Below are positions 1-9,300 of a DNA stretch of 64,000 nt, one piece after another; the stretch's first letter is position 1, and every line of letters begins with the position of its first letter. The translations under genes were made by a program, and so were the position numbers. Below the pieces are notes generated by a model. The model searched no databases, had not been told where the DNA came from, and worked only from the letters and a program-made list of their open reading frames with translations. Source of the DNA: CAYMZZ01 sp046297935 (GTDB taxonomy: Bacteria; Bacteroidota; Bacteroidia; Chitinophagales; Chitinophagaceae); NCBI GenBank assembly GCA_046297935.1, contig JBKBHA010000008.1, forward strand, positions 109,860-173,859, written 5' to 3'.

Positions 1-337
1 CGTCGGCCACTTCGTTCGGTTGAGGCATTTGATCATAGTCTGGCAACTCGGCCAACTGTTTGCGCGACCGTAAATGACTAATGCAGAAATTATAGGTAAT
101 AGAATAAAGCCAGGTGGAAAATTGCGACTGCTTTTTGAATTGTTTCAAACCCAGAAAAGCCTTTACGAAAATGTCATGCGCCACATCTTCGGCCTCGCTT
201 GGTTCCTTCACAAACAGAAGGCATTTATTATACACAGCTTTTGAATGCCGGTCATACAGCATACCGAACCAGTGAGGATCGTTCGAACGATTGATTCGCT
301 CTATCAGCTCCAAATCCGTCATTGCGTCGTTCGTCAT
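1..337 (-). CDS. ECF-type RNA polymerase sigma factor, partial
   Basis: The reverse strand from an ATG at 337 encodes about 112 residues and runs off the left edge of the window, so the C-terminal part is missing. The visible part has the region-2 signature of extracytoplasmic-function sigma-70 factors: HWFGMLYDRHSKAVYNKC, then AEDVAHDIFVKAFLGLKQF and FSTWLYSITYNFCISHLR. It would recruit core RNA polymerase to a specific promoter set. No anti-sigma gene is visible; it could lie beyond the left edge. The gene belongs to the host backbone rather than to the islands to its right. The family call is firm; the regulon is unknown. Confidence 0.85.
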   Translation of the reverse strand, partial: MTNDAMTDLELIERINRSNDPHWFGMLYDRHSKAVYNKCLLFVKEPSEAEDVAHDIFVKAFLGLKQFKKQSQFSTWLYSITYNFCISHLRSRKQLAELPDYDQMPQPNEVAD

Positions 338-520
338 GTTAAATCAGACTCTTTGCAACCTTAGACGAGCTGCTTTCAAAAAGTCACAGGCTGACAGAAA
401 AAAACAGTTGTTCAACGGCATTTATTTACCGCACACAGACGTAAACGGAAACAGGTAGGTTGCTATAATTGAAAAATAAAAAAAGTCAAACGTTTGCATT
501 TGACATAGATCAAAGAAAGC

Positions 521-937
521 TCAGGTAAATGGCAACAGATCCGGTTCTATCCAAACCTGGCGCGATTGCGGGTCCTGAACCAGTTGCGGACTGTAGTGTG
601 TAAACAATAGTTCTTTGAACCGGGTATTCAGTCGGGGAAATGCTTCGATAAAGCGGGGAAATTCGGCATCCGGCATTTGCTGATAGAAATGCCAGACCAT
701 TCGCACAGCAGCAACCGTAAGTGTGTGATGGTACTTCTGTTCCGCAGCATGCACGCGTGTATAATTTTTCAATTGCTCGCAAACGATTTCGATCGCTCCC
801 TCGAGGCCCAGTTGTTGTACATGAATCCATGCAAGTCGTAAATGCGCTTCATGAGTAAATAGAGCCGGGGGGAGTTCGGCGTTGGCAAAAGCCTGCTCAA
901 ATTCCCTGTCTGAAAGTTGTAAATGATGTTCAAGCAT
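521..937 (-). CDS. Conserved hypothetical protein
   Basis: This is a 138-residue soluble protein if the ATG at 937 is used; an in-frame TTG at 970 would add 11 residues, but ATG is preferred. The sequence has aromatic and histidine-rich stretches (LFTHEAHLRLAWIHV, KYHHTLTVAAVRMVWHFY) and no signal peptide or membrane segment. I do not recognise the family. It is divergently placed from the oxidoreductase gene at 1031 and lies behind the sigma-factor gene on the same strand, separated by about 180 bases of AT-rich DNA with no obvious gene. Confidence 0.6.
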   Translation of the reverse strand: MLEHHLQLSDREFEQAFANAELPPALFTHEAHLRLAWIHVQQLGLEGAIEIVCEQLKNYTRVHAAEQKYHHTLTVAAVRMVWHFYQQMPDAEFPRFIEAFPRLNTRFKELLFTHYSPQLVQDPQSRQVWIEPDLLPFT

Positions 938-1030
938 GGCTATTTTGGTTTGTTTAGCGATAAACGCCAAAATTACCTTTTTACGTGGGGCCTGGAAATA
1001 CCCTAATTTAGGGAACTCAATTATACTTCT

Positions 1031-2158
1031 ATGAAATGGCCAATACTCATGCTTATTTACCTGGCACAGTTGTCAACCATTCCTGTTTTTGCCGATGCGC
1101 GTATAGATAAACCTCTGCGCGTAGCGGTGGTTGGCCTGGTACATACGCATGTACATTGGATCCTGGGCCGCGAAAATCGGGGCGACATCGAAATTGTTGG
1201 CATTGCTGAACCGAACCGGCAACTGGCCGAAGCCTATTCAAAGCAGCATGGTTATGATATGAAGCTGGTTTATTCGACGATGGAGGAAATGATCGAAAAA
1301 ACCAAACCCGAGGCCGTGCTGGCGTTTAACAGTATATACGATCATCTGAAGACCGTGGAATACTGTGCACCCCGTGGCATACATGTAATGGTGGAAAAGC
1401 CATTGGCAGTAAGCCATGAACATGCGCAGAAAATGCTGGCCCTGGCGCGCAAGCATAATATTCACCTGCTCACCAACTATGAAACCAGTTGGTATGGCAG
1501 CAACGAACTGGCCGCGAAAATGATACTAAACGAAAACAAAATTGGTGAGCTTCGCAAAATAGTATTTCATACCGGTCATCCCGGTCCTATTGAAATTGGC
1601 TGCAATGCCGAATTTCTGGAGTGGCTAACTGATCCTGTACTGAATGGCGGCGGCGCCATTACCGATTTTGGATGCTATGGTGCAAATGTGGCTACCTGGC
1701 TGATGAAAGGCGAAGCACCATTAACAGTTACAGCCATCACCCAGCAAATAAAACCCGACAAGTACCCAAAGGTCGACGACGAAGCCACGATCATTCTCAC
1801 CTATCCCAAAACTCAGGTAATCATTGAAGCCTCCTGGAACTGGCCCTTCAGTCGTAAGGATATGGAAGTGTATGGCAGCAACGGCAGCATTTTCTGTGTC
1901 GATGGCTCCCGCATGCTGATCGGCGCTAACAACAAGCCACCCACCGATAGCCTTCAGGCGCCTGCGCTCCCTTCGGAACGAAACGATCCGTTTGTGTATT
2001 TTGCCAATGTCGTGCGCGGCAAGATCAAGCCCCTACCCTACGACTTTTCCACTCCGGAAAACAATGAACGGGTGATGCAGATTCTGGAGGCCGCTAAACT
2101 ATCAGCGAAAAGCGGAAAGGCAGTGGAATGGAAAACGATGTTTCCATCTGGTAACTGA
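1031..2158 (+). CDS. Gfo/Idh/MocA family oxidoreductase, exported
   Basis: The 375-residue protein begins with a hydrophobic signal peptide (about residues 1-22, ending VFADA). An N-terminal Rossmann fold follows (RVAVVGLVHTHVHWILG, then IVGIAEPN). The family motif EKP occurs in MVEKPLAVS, and the C-terminal alpha/beta substrate domain contains GGGAITDFGCYG. Family members oxidise or reduce sugars and related polyols with a tightly bound NAD(P). The signal peptide points to a periplasmic, cofactor-retaining enzyme; the substrate cannot be read from the sequence. It faces the amidohydrolase gene at its 3' end, with stop codons almost touching. Confidence 0.85.
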   Translation: MKWPILMLIYLAQLSTIPVFADARIDKPLRVAVVGLVHTHVHWILGRENRGDIEIVGIAEPNRQLAEAYSKQHGYDMKLVYSTMEEMIEKTKPEAVLAFNSIYDHLKTVEYCAPRGIHVMVEKPLAVSHEHAQKMLALARKHNIHLLTNYETSWYGSNELAAKMILNENKIGELRKIVFHTGHPGPIEIGCNAEFLEWLTDPVLNGGGAITDFGCYGANVATWLMKGEAPLTVTAITQQIKPDKYPKVDDEATIILTYPKTQVIIEASWNWPFSRKDMEVYGSNGSIFCVDGSRMLIGANNKPPTDSLQAPALPSERNDPFVYFANVVRGKIKPLPYDFSTPENNERVMQILEAAKLSAKSGKAVEWKTMFPSGN

Positions 2159-2159
2159 G

Positions 2160-3521
2160 TTATTTCACCAGTTTCTTCATCTCCTGCGCAATGTATTCTT
2201 TGGGCATCCAGTTGGTGCCCATCATTACCCCTTCTATTTTGCTGGTGTTATTGATATCAATCAGCGGATTAGCGCTCAGCAGGATCAGATCGCTCACCGC
2301 ACCTACTTTGATGACGCCGATATCCGGCCGCTCGAGGAATTTTCCAACATTTGCTGTTCCCGACATTAATGCCTCATAGGTTGTAAGGCCTGCACCAACC
2401 AGGTATTTCAGTTCATGGTGTAGCGAAAAGCCGGGTACATTAAAAACCTGTGGCGCGTCGGAACCCAGCAATAAGGGTACCCCGTAGCGGCTACAGGCCC
2501 TTATCAGGTCTCGACGCAATTTAACAAACTGGTTGACTGCCGCTTCGTCGTATCCGGGACCTGATTGCAGGTTATTCTTCGAGCTCTCCCATTGATCCAG
2601 TGTTTTTGAGCTCATGTATTTCATTTCAGGTGCACTGCGAAGTGTGGCAGCACTTGCGCCAGGAGAAAACCAGCGCTCCGCCAATGCCTGCGTGGGTACT
2701 ACCCAAATATTTTTATCTTTCAACGCCTTCATCAGTCTGGGGATTCGGCTGCTATCGGCATATTTTGCTACGTTCAGTCCAAATATGCCCGCTTCCTGCT
2801 CCGGAATATTTTCAATGCCCGGAACCAGGCTTTCCACAAATCCGTCGAGGTGATCAATGCTGGCGTATCCTGCATCAATAGCGCGCCAGACCCCTACGTC
2901 GTACGACACATGTCCGGCAAAAGGAATACCTACTTCGTGCGCAGCAGCCGCTATTGAATCAAACTTCGCCACCGACAGACCAGGATGCAGTTTCAGAAAG
3001 TCGTAACCTGCCTTTTTTTGTTCCCTTACCATGGCCGCTCCACGAGCCGGTGAGCTTACACTATTTCCGTTGATAGAAGGGCCCGAAGTATAAAAACGCG
3101 GTCCCAAAATTTCGCCGCTCGCAATTTTGCTCCGCAACTCAAGATGCCTCGGATGCCCCAGCATGCCGCGAATGGTTGTTACTCCATTAAAGGCAAAGAG
3201 CAGCAGGATGTCCTTCATGGGTTCCAGCTCGTCGACCGGCGGTACATGTGCATGCATTTCTGCCAGGCCTGGCATCAGGAATTTGCCAGTGCCATCGATA
3301 TAAATGGGAGGCTCTTTGAATTTTATCCGTGGTTGTCCCAAATGCGTGATGCGGCCATCACGAATCACCACCGTCTGTTTCTCCAGCATCTTCCCGCTGC
3401 CATCCATGGTAAGCACATTTACATTGCTGATGACGATGGCCTGCTGGCGGTTGTTGGCAATTTGCTGTGCCGAGGCGCTTAGACCAATTAGCAGCAGAAG
3501 CGCGAAAATTGTCTTTTGCAT
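2160..3521 (-). CDS. Amidohydrolase family protein, exported
   Basis: The 453-residue protein starts at the ATG at 3521, which places a clean signal peptide first (QKTIFALLLLIGLSASAQQ). An in-frame GTG at 3545 exists but would spoil it. Metal-site motifs of the amidohydrolase superfamily appear in order: HAH in AEMHAHVPP, the lysine in FLKLHPG that is likely carbamylated, histidines in FAGHVSYD and SIDHLDG, and the aspartate in LLLGSDAPQ. The N-terminal beta-sandwich and the C-terminal GAVSDLILLSANP are typical of imidazolonepropionase/prolidase-like members. Such proteins hydrolyse amides or cyclic amides; the substrate is unknown. It converges on the oxidoreductase gene and may act with it only by proximity. 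Confidence 0.85.
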   Translation of the reverse strand: MQKTIFALLLLIGLSASAQQIANNRQQAIVISNVNVLTMDGSGKMLEKQTVVIRDGRITHLGQPRIKFKEPPIYIDGTGKFLMPGLAEMHAHVPPVDELEPMKDILLLFAFNGVTTIRGMLGHPRHLELRSKIASGEILGPRFYTSGPSINGNSVSSPARGAAMVREQKKAGYDFLKLHPGLSVAKFDSIAAAAHEVGIPFAGHVSYDVGVWRAIDAGYASIDHLDGFVESLVPGIENIPEQEAGIFGLNVAKYADSSRIPRLMKALKDKNIWVVPTQALAERWFSPGASAATLRSAPEMKYMSSKTLDQWESSKNNLQSGPGYDEAAVNQFVKLRRDLIRACSRYGVPLLLGSDAPQVFNVPGFSLHHELKYLVGAGLTTYEALMSGTANVGKFLERPDIGVIKVGAVSDLILLSANPLIDINNTSKIEGVMMGTNWMPKEYIAQEMKKLVK

Positions 3522-3706
3522 AAAAAGCGGTTGAATGGGGACCACAGTAAGTTCGGTAAAAAGACGAGACTTATTACAGCAAAAGCGGTAAGCGGCTCGT
3601 CTAACAGATAGCCGGTTAATGCACTCTTTCGGGTTTGGTTATGCGTTATCAGCATGATCGCATTTTGAAGACACACAATTGAGTATCATCAAAATACCCG
3701 GTATTG

Positions 3707-4432
3707 CTACACTTTTACTCCAAACAAATATCCTACCGCTCCTGATAGTAGCATAGCTATGGTACCCCAAATAGAGATGCGGAGAATGGCTTTCGGAACA
3801 TTCGACCCGCCCGTTTTTGCGGCGGTGGCTCCCAGTATCATTAAAAAGACGATGGTGAATCCGTACAACCAGTACTCCATCGTTTTAACCGGAGCCAGTA
3901 GCACCACCATCAGCGGCAGTAGTCCGCCCACGGTAAACGATGCTCCCGACGCCAATGCCGCCTGGATCGGTTTGGCCTGGCTGATTTCGTTGATGCCCAG
4001 TTCATCCCGCACGTGTGCGGCCAGTGCATCTTTTTCCGTGAGTTCGATGGCCACCTGGCGAGCCGTTTCTTTTTTCAGACCACGCTGCTCATATATCTGC
4101 GCCAAAATTTCCAACTCCTGCTCAGGCATTTCTTCCAGCTCCATTTTCTCCCGTTCAATATCTGCCTTCTCCGTATCCGTTTGCGAACTTACCGACACAT
4201 ATTCACCAGCCGCCATCGACAAGGCACCTGCTACCAGTCCTGCCACTGTAGCAAGCAAAATCGGCGCTCTTGTGCTACTGGCCGCCGCCACACCAATTGC
4301 CAAACTTGAAATGGAAATAATTCCATCGTTCGCACCCAGCACTGCCGCCCGGAGCCAATTGCTTCGGTGGATATAGTGCGGTTCGAGATAATTGTCGAGG
4401 GTTATCGGCGATATTTGCTTCGGCTCTGGCAT
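3707..4432 (-). CDS. VIT1/CCC1 transporter family protein
   Basis: The 241-residue membrane protein has the VIT1/CCC1 signature: LRAAVLGANDGIISISSLAIGVAAA in the first helix, then GLVAGALSMAAGEYVSVSSQ. A charged cytoplasmic middle domain (EKMELEEMPEQELEILAQIYEQ) follows, then three C-terminal transmembrane segments. Homologues move ferrous iron or manganese out of the cytosol. The start codon is the ATG at 4432. It is the last host gene before the tRNA-end repeat at 4587 and has no operon partner. Confidence 0.9.
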   Translation of the reverse strand: MPEPKQISPITLDNYLEPHYIHRSNWLRAAVLGANDGIISISSLAIGVAAASSTRAPILLATVAGLVAGALSMAAGEYVSVSSQTDTEKADIEREKMELEEMPEQELEILAQIYEQRGLKKETARQVAIELTEKDALAAHVRDELGINEISQAKPIQAALASGASFTVGGLLPLMVVLLAPVKTMEYWLYGFTIVFLMILGATAAKTGGSNVPKAILRISIWGTIAMLLSGAVGYLFGVKV

Positions 4433-4555
4433 GAACTAAAGTTACGGGGAAGTTGGCTTAGGTTGAAGCATTCCTATTGTACCATCGCGACTGCTCATCA
4501 GTCAACTGCTTTCCATTATGATTGCCGGATCTCAACGCAATTAGTTGGTTCAAAT

Positions 4556-4587
4556 AAAAAAGCCCCACTATAAAGTGGAGCTTTTTT
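4556..4587. terminator. Bidirectional hairpin terminator, probably of the split tRNA
   Basis: Six A residues, a GC-rich stem with one mismatch and a short AT loop, and six T residues form a symmetric intrinsic terminator. It directly abuts the tRNA 3'-end fragment at 4587-4601. For a minus-strand tRNA it sits exactly where the tRNA terminator should be. That suggests it is the original chromosomal terminator, cut off from its tRNA body by island insertion. Confidence 0.75.
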
Positions 4588-4601
4588 GCGGACCGGACGG
4601 G
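4587..4601 (-). repeat. attL copy of 15-bp tRNA 3'-end repeat
   Basis: TGCGGACCGGACGGG on the plus strand reads as CCCGTCCGGTCCGCA on the minus strand: the 3' half of a T-stem, a seven-base acceptor strand and a discriminator base, as in Bacteroidota tRNA-Asp. The bases beyond it do not continue into a T-loop, so only the tRNA end is present. An identical copy lies at 15723-15737. This is the usual attachment-site arrangement for tyrosine-integrase islands. Confidence 0.7.
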
Positions 4602-4751
4602 CGGGTCATTGGGTTTACATAGCTTGACAGAACGTTACACATCTCGCTATTAAATGACTGTTTTTCAAATTATTGCAACAATTTATATGATTTCCAAATC
4701 TTAACTTTGCAATGAGTAACAATTTATTTTTCGACAAAAAATCGACTAATT

Positions 4752-6062
4752 ATGTTGTTACCAATTCGTTTAATCTGCAGCTCCAAAAAAATGAGGACTG
4801 ATGGAACAAGCTTAGTGTTCATCCAGTATTGCTTCAGTTCCGGTAAAAAGACACTTCTAAATACGGGAATCCCGATTCCTCCAGGTTACTGGAACAAGAA
4901 ACTTCAGCGGGTATCTGAAAACTTACCCCAGGAATATGGCAAATCGTCCTTACTTAATAAGGAACTTCATCGGCAGTTAAGGCTGGCAGAGGATATCATA
5001 AATTATGGTTTTGAGCACGGTAAAGACTCCGTCAAATTTGCAAAGGAGGTTTTTAGACCTGATTTTGAATTGTCAAGCCTCAGGTCTCTCGAAGTGAATA
5101 CTGGTTTTAATCCGCTGAACACAAACCTTTATTACCAATTTGAAGCCTATATAGAGTCAAAAAAAGATAGAGTGGCGGGCTCAACCCTGAACGTATACAA
5201 TGAGGTTAAGCGCTATCTGATGGCCTATGAAGAATATTCCAAAGGAAAAATAACCTTTGATTGTTTTGACCTAAACTTCTATGACGATTTTACCCGCTTT
5301 CTTACCTATGAATACCGGTCATACAGGTACAAAAAAAATGAAACAAAAGGGCTTAAAGTGAATACAATCGGCAAAGCAATTAAGCATTTACGTCTTTTCC
5401 TGAATGATCGAATCCGAAGGAAAATTATCCCTCCAATGGATCTCTCCATGTTCAGGTCAATGGAGGAACTGTCCGATGCAATATATCTTACCAACACAGA
5501 GATCGAAAAGATTGCCAGTACAGAGTTATCAGGCAATGCGCTGCTGGAGGCTCATAAGGATTTATTTGTCCTCGGCTGCCTGACTGGTCTTCGTTTTTCC
5601 GACTTTTCAACCCTTCAGTCAAATGATGTCAGGAATAAAACCCTCTATATCAAACAGCAGAAGTCTGGTCATTGGGTAGTCGTGCCTTTAAGGGAAAGAG
5701 CGGAGTATATACTGCGCCAGAAATTTCAATATTTAGTACCTGTAGTATCCAATTCTGAATTTAATGCCAGTCTGAAAGTAATTGGCAGGCTGGCTGGTAT
5801 TGACGAGCCTATTAGGTTCTCTCATAGAAAGGGAAATAAAGCTGTTTCTATCACCAAGCCAAAATATGAATGGATTACATCCCATACATGCCGGAGATCA
5901 TTTTGTACCAACGAATTCCTGGCGGGAACTCCTGCAGAACTCATTATGAAAATCAGCGGACATAAAAGTCTGAAAGATTTTTATAGATACATAAAGGTAA
6001 CTCCTGAACAAGCGGCAGAAAAGATCAAGGAAATATGGGCTTGCCGGGGAGAGCTTAAATAA
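4752..6062 (+). CDS. Tyrosine-type site-specific integrase (island 1)
   Basis: The 436-residue protein has the Bacteroidota phage-integrase layout: an N-terminal arm-binding domain (MLLPIRLICSSKKMRTDG), a SAM-like core-binding domain (about residues 120-240), then the catalytic domain. Active-site residues are visible: Arg281 in TGLRFSDF, His378 and Arg381 in SHTCRRSF, His404 in SGHKSL and the nucleophile Tyr413 in FYRYIKV. It would cut and join the tRNA-end attachment site. A motif related to TCGACCAAAA lies just before its start codon, as also seen for the second integrase at 62459-63823, which is a clear paralogue. Confidence 0.93.
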   Translation: MLLPIRLICSSKKMRTDGTSLVFIQYCFSSGKKTLLNTGIPIPPGYWNKKLQRVSENLPQEYGKSSLLNKELHRQLRLAEDIINYGFEHGKDSVKFAKEVFRPDFELSSLRSLEVNTGFNPLNTNLYYQFEAYIESKKDRVAGSTLNVYNEVKRYLMAYEEYSKGKITFDCFDLNFYDDFTRFLTYEYRSYRYKKNETKGLKVNTIGKAIKHLRLFLNDRIRRKIIPPMDLSMFRSMEELSDAIYLTNTEIEKIASTELSGNALLEAHKDLFVLGCLTGLRFSDFSTLQSNDVRNKTLYIKQQKSGHWVVVPLRERAEYILRQKFQYLVPVVSNSEFNASLKVIGRLAGIDEPIRFSHRKGNKAVSITKPKYEWITSHTCRRSFCTNEFLAGTPAELIMKISGHKSLKDFYRYIKVTPEQAAEKIKEIWACRGELK

Positions 6063-6185
6063 TAATAGATTATCTTATTAGCTACGCGGTAAAATCTTTT
6101 GGTAAAGGATTGATAATCATTTTGTTTTAGCGTCTGATCTATTAGAGTTAAGATAGCTGATTACAATTAATTTCAATAGAGTAAG

Positions 6186-6193
6186 TACGTTTG
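6186..6193 (+). promoter_or_regulatory. Predicted -7 box (TACGTTTG)
   Basis: TACGTTTG is a perfect match to the Bacteroidota -7 consensus TAnnTTTG. It lies about 130 bases before the STAND gene in the 264-base gap after the integrase. I see no gene in that gap. Confidence 0.5.
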
Positions 6194-6326
6194 TAGACAA
6201 AAGAAATCATTATCGGTTATGTTTCCAAAAAGGATATCCAGATTGATCGAATATGAAATAATGGCGATTTCTCAATGACTTATGAAACTCATTTAAATGT
6301 TCAGCGTATTAGAATAAATTAGAAAA

Positions 6327-9300
6327 ATGCCAGTTGCCACCACCATCACGATATACATTGCGGATAAATTAGTAAGCCAGTTTATTAAGGAAGAAGGCTA
6401 TGGAAGAATAAAGAAATTTTTCTTCCCATCTCAAAAATATGCACACAGGCTATCCGATATAATTACAGAAACGATAGCCGAATTTGAAAAAACAAATCCC
6501 ATAGAAGATAAGGGCATCAAATTTCCATTTTATCATTCCCAAATTCTATATGATTTATTAAACCAGCATATACTTTTCAAAACCACTAATTCGCCTCTTG
6601 TTATTGAGGAGTTCAGGAAAAATGAAAATATAATTATTCCGACGGAAAAAGAATTGGAATTATTTTACCGCATTTTCACGGAAAAAGTAAACGCAGATAA
6701 AACACTAAAGAACCTGCATTTCGATGAGAATTACAAATCCGAAATCTTCGGGATTGCAGCCGATGTGAAGAAACTCCTGTCGGGGAGCATCGAAATCCTG
6801 GAGAAAGTAAAGAGAATAGAAGAAGAATTTGGCGCTACTTCATCCCAGATGCAACAGCTCAGAAACCGGTTTGAAGATGTGTTACAGGTTCAGAATATTT
6901 ATAGCCTACAGGGGCTTGCTGTTCACCCTAAGATTGAAAAACATTCCGACAGAAAGGACTACGTTGAAGAACTGTCAGGGTATCTTCAGCAATTCCCCTG
7001 GATTCTCGTCCACGGTAATGTTTCTATGGGAAAAACGCAAATTGCTGTCCTGGTGGCAGAAAGGTTTAAACATACATTATGGATTACCTTAACTGACCTG
7101 GATTCCAAAGTTGTTATTGATGTTATTCTTCAAGAATTATCACTTCACTTTAACCACTCCGTTTCTTCGTTAGACGACATTACCGCCCTAATAGCAATGA
7201 TACCCGAAGGGACGTTGATAATATTGGACGATATACCTAAGCTTAACTTATCAAAATCAGATTGGATCAGGTTGCAACATATTGTAAACAATCTAAAATC
7301 CCGGAATATAAAGTTGCTTTCTACCAGCAACTTTATATTACAACCTAAGATTAAAGACTATATCGCCAAATCCATTTTCAGTGAAAAATCCATTCCCTAT
7401 TTAAACGAAAGCGAAGTTTTAGAAATCCTGCTGGCTTACGGCGCACCGGAAGATAAAGCGAGTACGTTAAAAGGCATAGTATGCACAACGGCAGAAGGAC
7501 ATCCTGCTATTGTTAATGCCATGTGCTCCTACCTGAAAAAGTTGAACTGGGATATTACCGGAGAAACCTTTATCGAATTATTCAGGGGAAACTATACGAG
7601 TGAATTAGACGAGGATACATACGAACGTATTATTAAAACAGTTTCGGATGCTGATTCCCGTGACTTGCTCTATAGATTAAAGGTTGTTTCCGGTACCATT
7701 ACAAGTGAAGAAATTGATACCGTATCGGCAATTAAACCCCTCATTTCCCGGCCATACGAAAAAATTACTCCATTGTCGGGGATCTGGTTGCAAAAAATTA
7801 AACCCGATAGTTATGAAATATCCCCTTTAATTAAAAGGATCAAAAGCCACAACCTGTCTCCTGCATTATATCAATTAATTAATAATGCCCTTGGAAGGCA
7901 GATACTTTCAACAAAAAAAATTGATCAGATTAAGGCCAATAAGGCAATCCTTTATTTTATAAATGGGAAAAACTATAACCAGGCTGGTTTTGTATTATCC
8001 CTTGTGCTGGAAGAGGCATTAAAAAACCCAAATTTGTATTTTGACTGGGGCTTTTCCTTCTACTGGTCTTCCACAGCATTACCGGAGGAAATGGACCTGT
8101 TTTTAAAATCCGTTATCAGGTATCTCCAGATCAATTTGTTTTTAAAGAAAAAAGATCAAGACATAGATTTCCTGGTAGCCGACCTTGAAAAAATTACTGT
8201 CCAGGCAGCCAAAGAGAACATCAATGTCACACACGCAGCCCTTCTTTTAACTACTATTTTGTCCGGCACCAATCCTGAAAAAAGTTCTGATTACCTGCTC
8301 TTGTCGCTGAAACACCTTGACCAGATACGGGCAAAAGATATGGACAAGCAGCTTCCTGAACTATCCTTTCCCGTCGAAAGCCTGTTATGGAATAATTTAT
8401 TGCAGGTTAAAAATGAAGAGGGGTTGGACAAATGGCTTTCTTCGTTTTCTTTGATGACCACCGAACAACAGCGGCGTTCTTTGGAGGGAGATTTAAACCA
8501 GGTTTGTTGTTTGCTATTCTGCGCCAAGATATTTGACCGCCATGCGGCGCAGCAAAATCCTGACTGGAACTTGCTGCTTAAGGAATTTGAAAGCATAATT
8601 GAGAAAATCACTCCTTATAATGTTCCTGTTTTAATTGCCTGCTGCGTGAAGTTCCAGATCAGGTGTCTTTGCTCAAAATTAAACGATACTGAAGCAGCGA
8701 TCCGACTTTTCGATTCGCATTTCAATCAGATTGGTAATAATCCGATAGCAGCTTTTCTTTTATATGACGAGTTGGGGCGACAACTCTTTTATGCCGGACA
8801 GTCGGAAAAAGCCCTGTCGTATTTGCTTGAAGCCGCCGTTATAGAAACCCCTCCGATATTTACTGAGAAAATAGATACTTACCTGGCGCTGAATGAAATT
8901 TTCGGGCATAAGGACATCCGCGTAGCACATGAATATGCGCAGAAAGCGTATAATGCTCAATACGAAAATCAATTTGTAGATGATGTGTTTTCTGCAAAGG
9001 TCATAGGGGAGTATGCCATCTCCACCTGGCAGATCAAACAAGATAAGGATATTTTTTATCTGCTTGAAAAAGGATTGGAAAAACTGCTGTTCTCGTACAA
9101 ACCACTGTCGGATTATCAAGGTACCATCATAAGATATGGGCATATCATAAACTATTATTTCCATCTTCTTGCTAAAAAACCCCTTGCTGATATTGACGGA
9201 CAGCATTACGCCATTCCGTTCCGAAGCACCTTTTCTAAAAACAATGACCGACTGCTGGAAGGAGGCTACTATTTTGAACAACGGAAATTTATGCTGGCCT

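Noticed and set aside
4587..4601. Complete tRNA gene at the island boundary
   Set aside because: Only the acceptor end and part of the T-stem are present; the neighbouring bases do not form the rest of a tRNA.
8760..9281. Long minus-strand frame inside the STAND gene
   Set aside because: It is a shadow of the well-supported plus-strand gene and has no start signal or motif.
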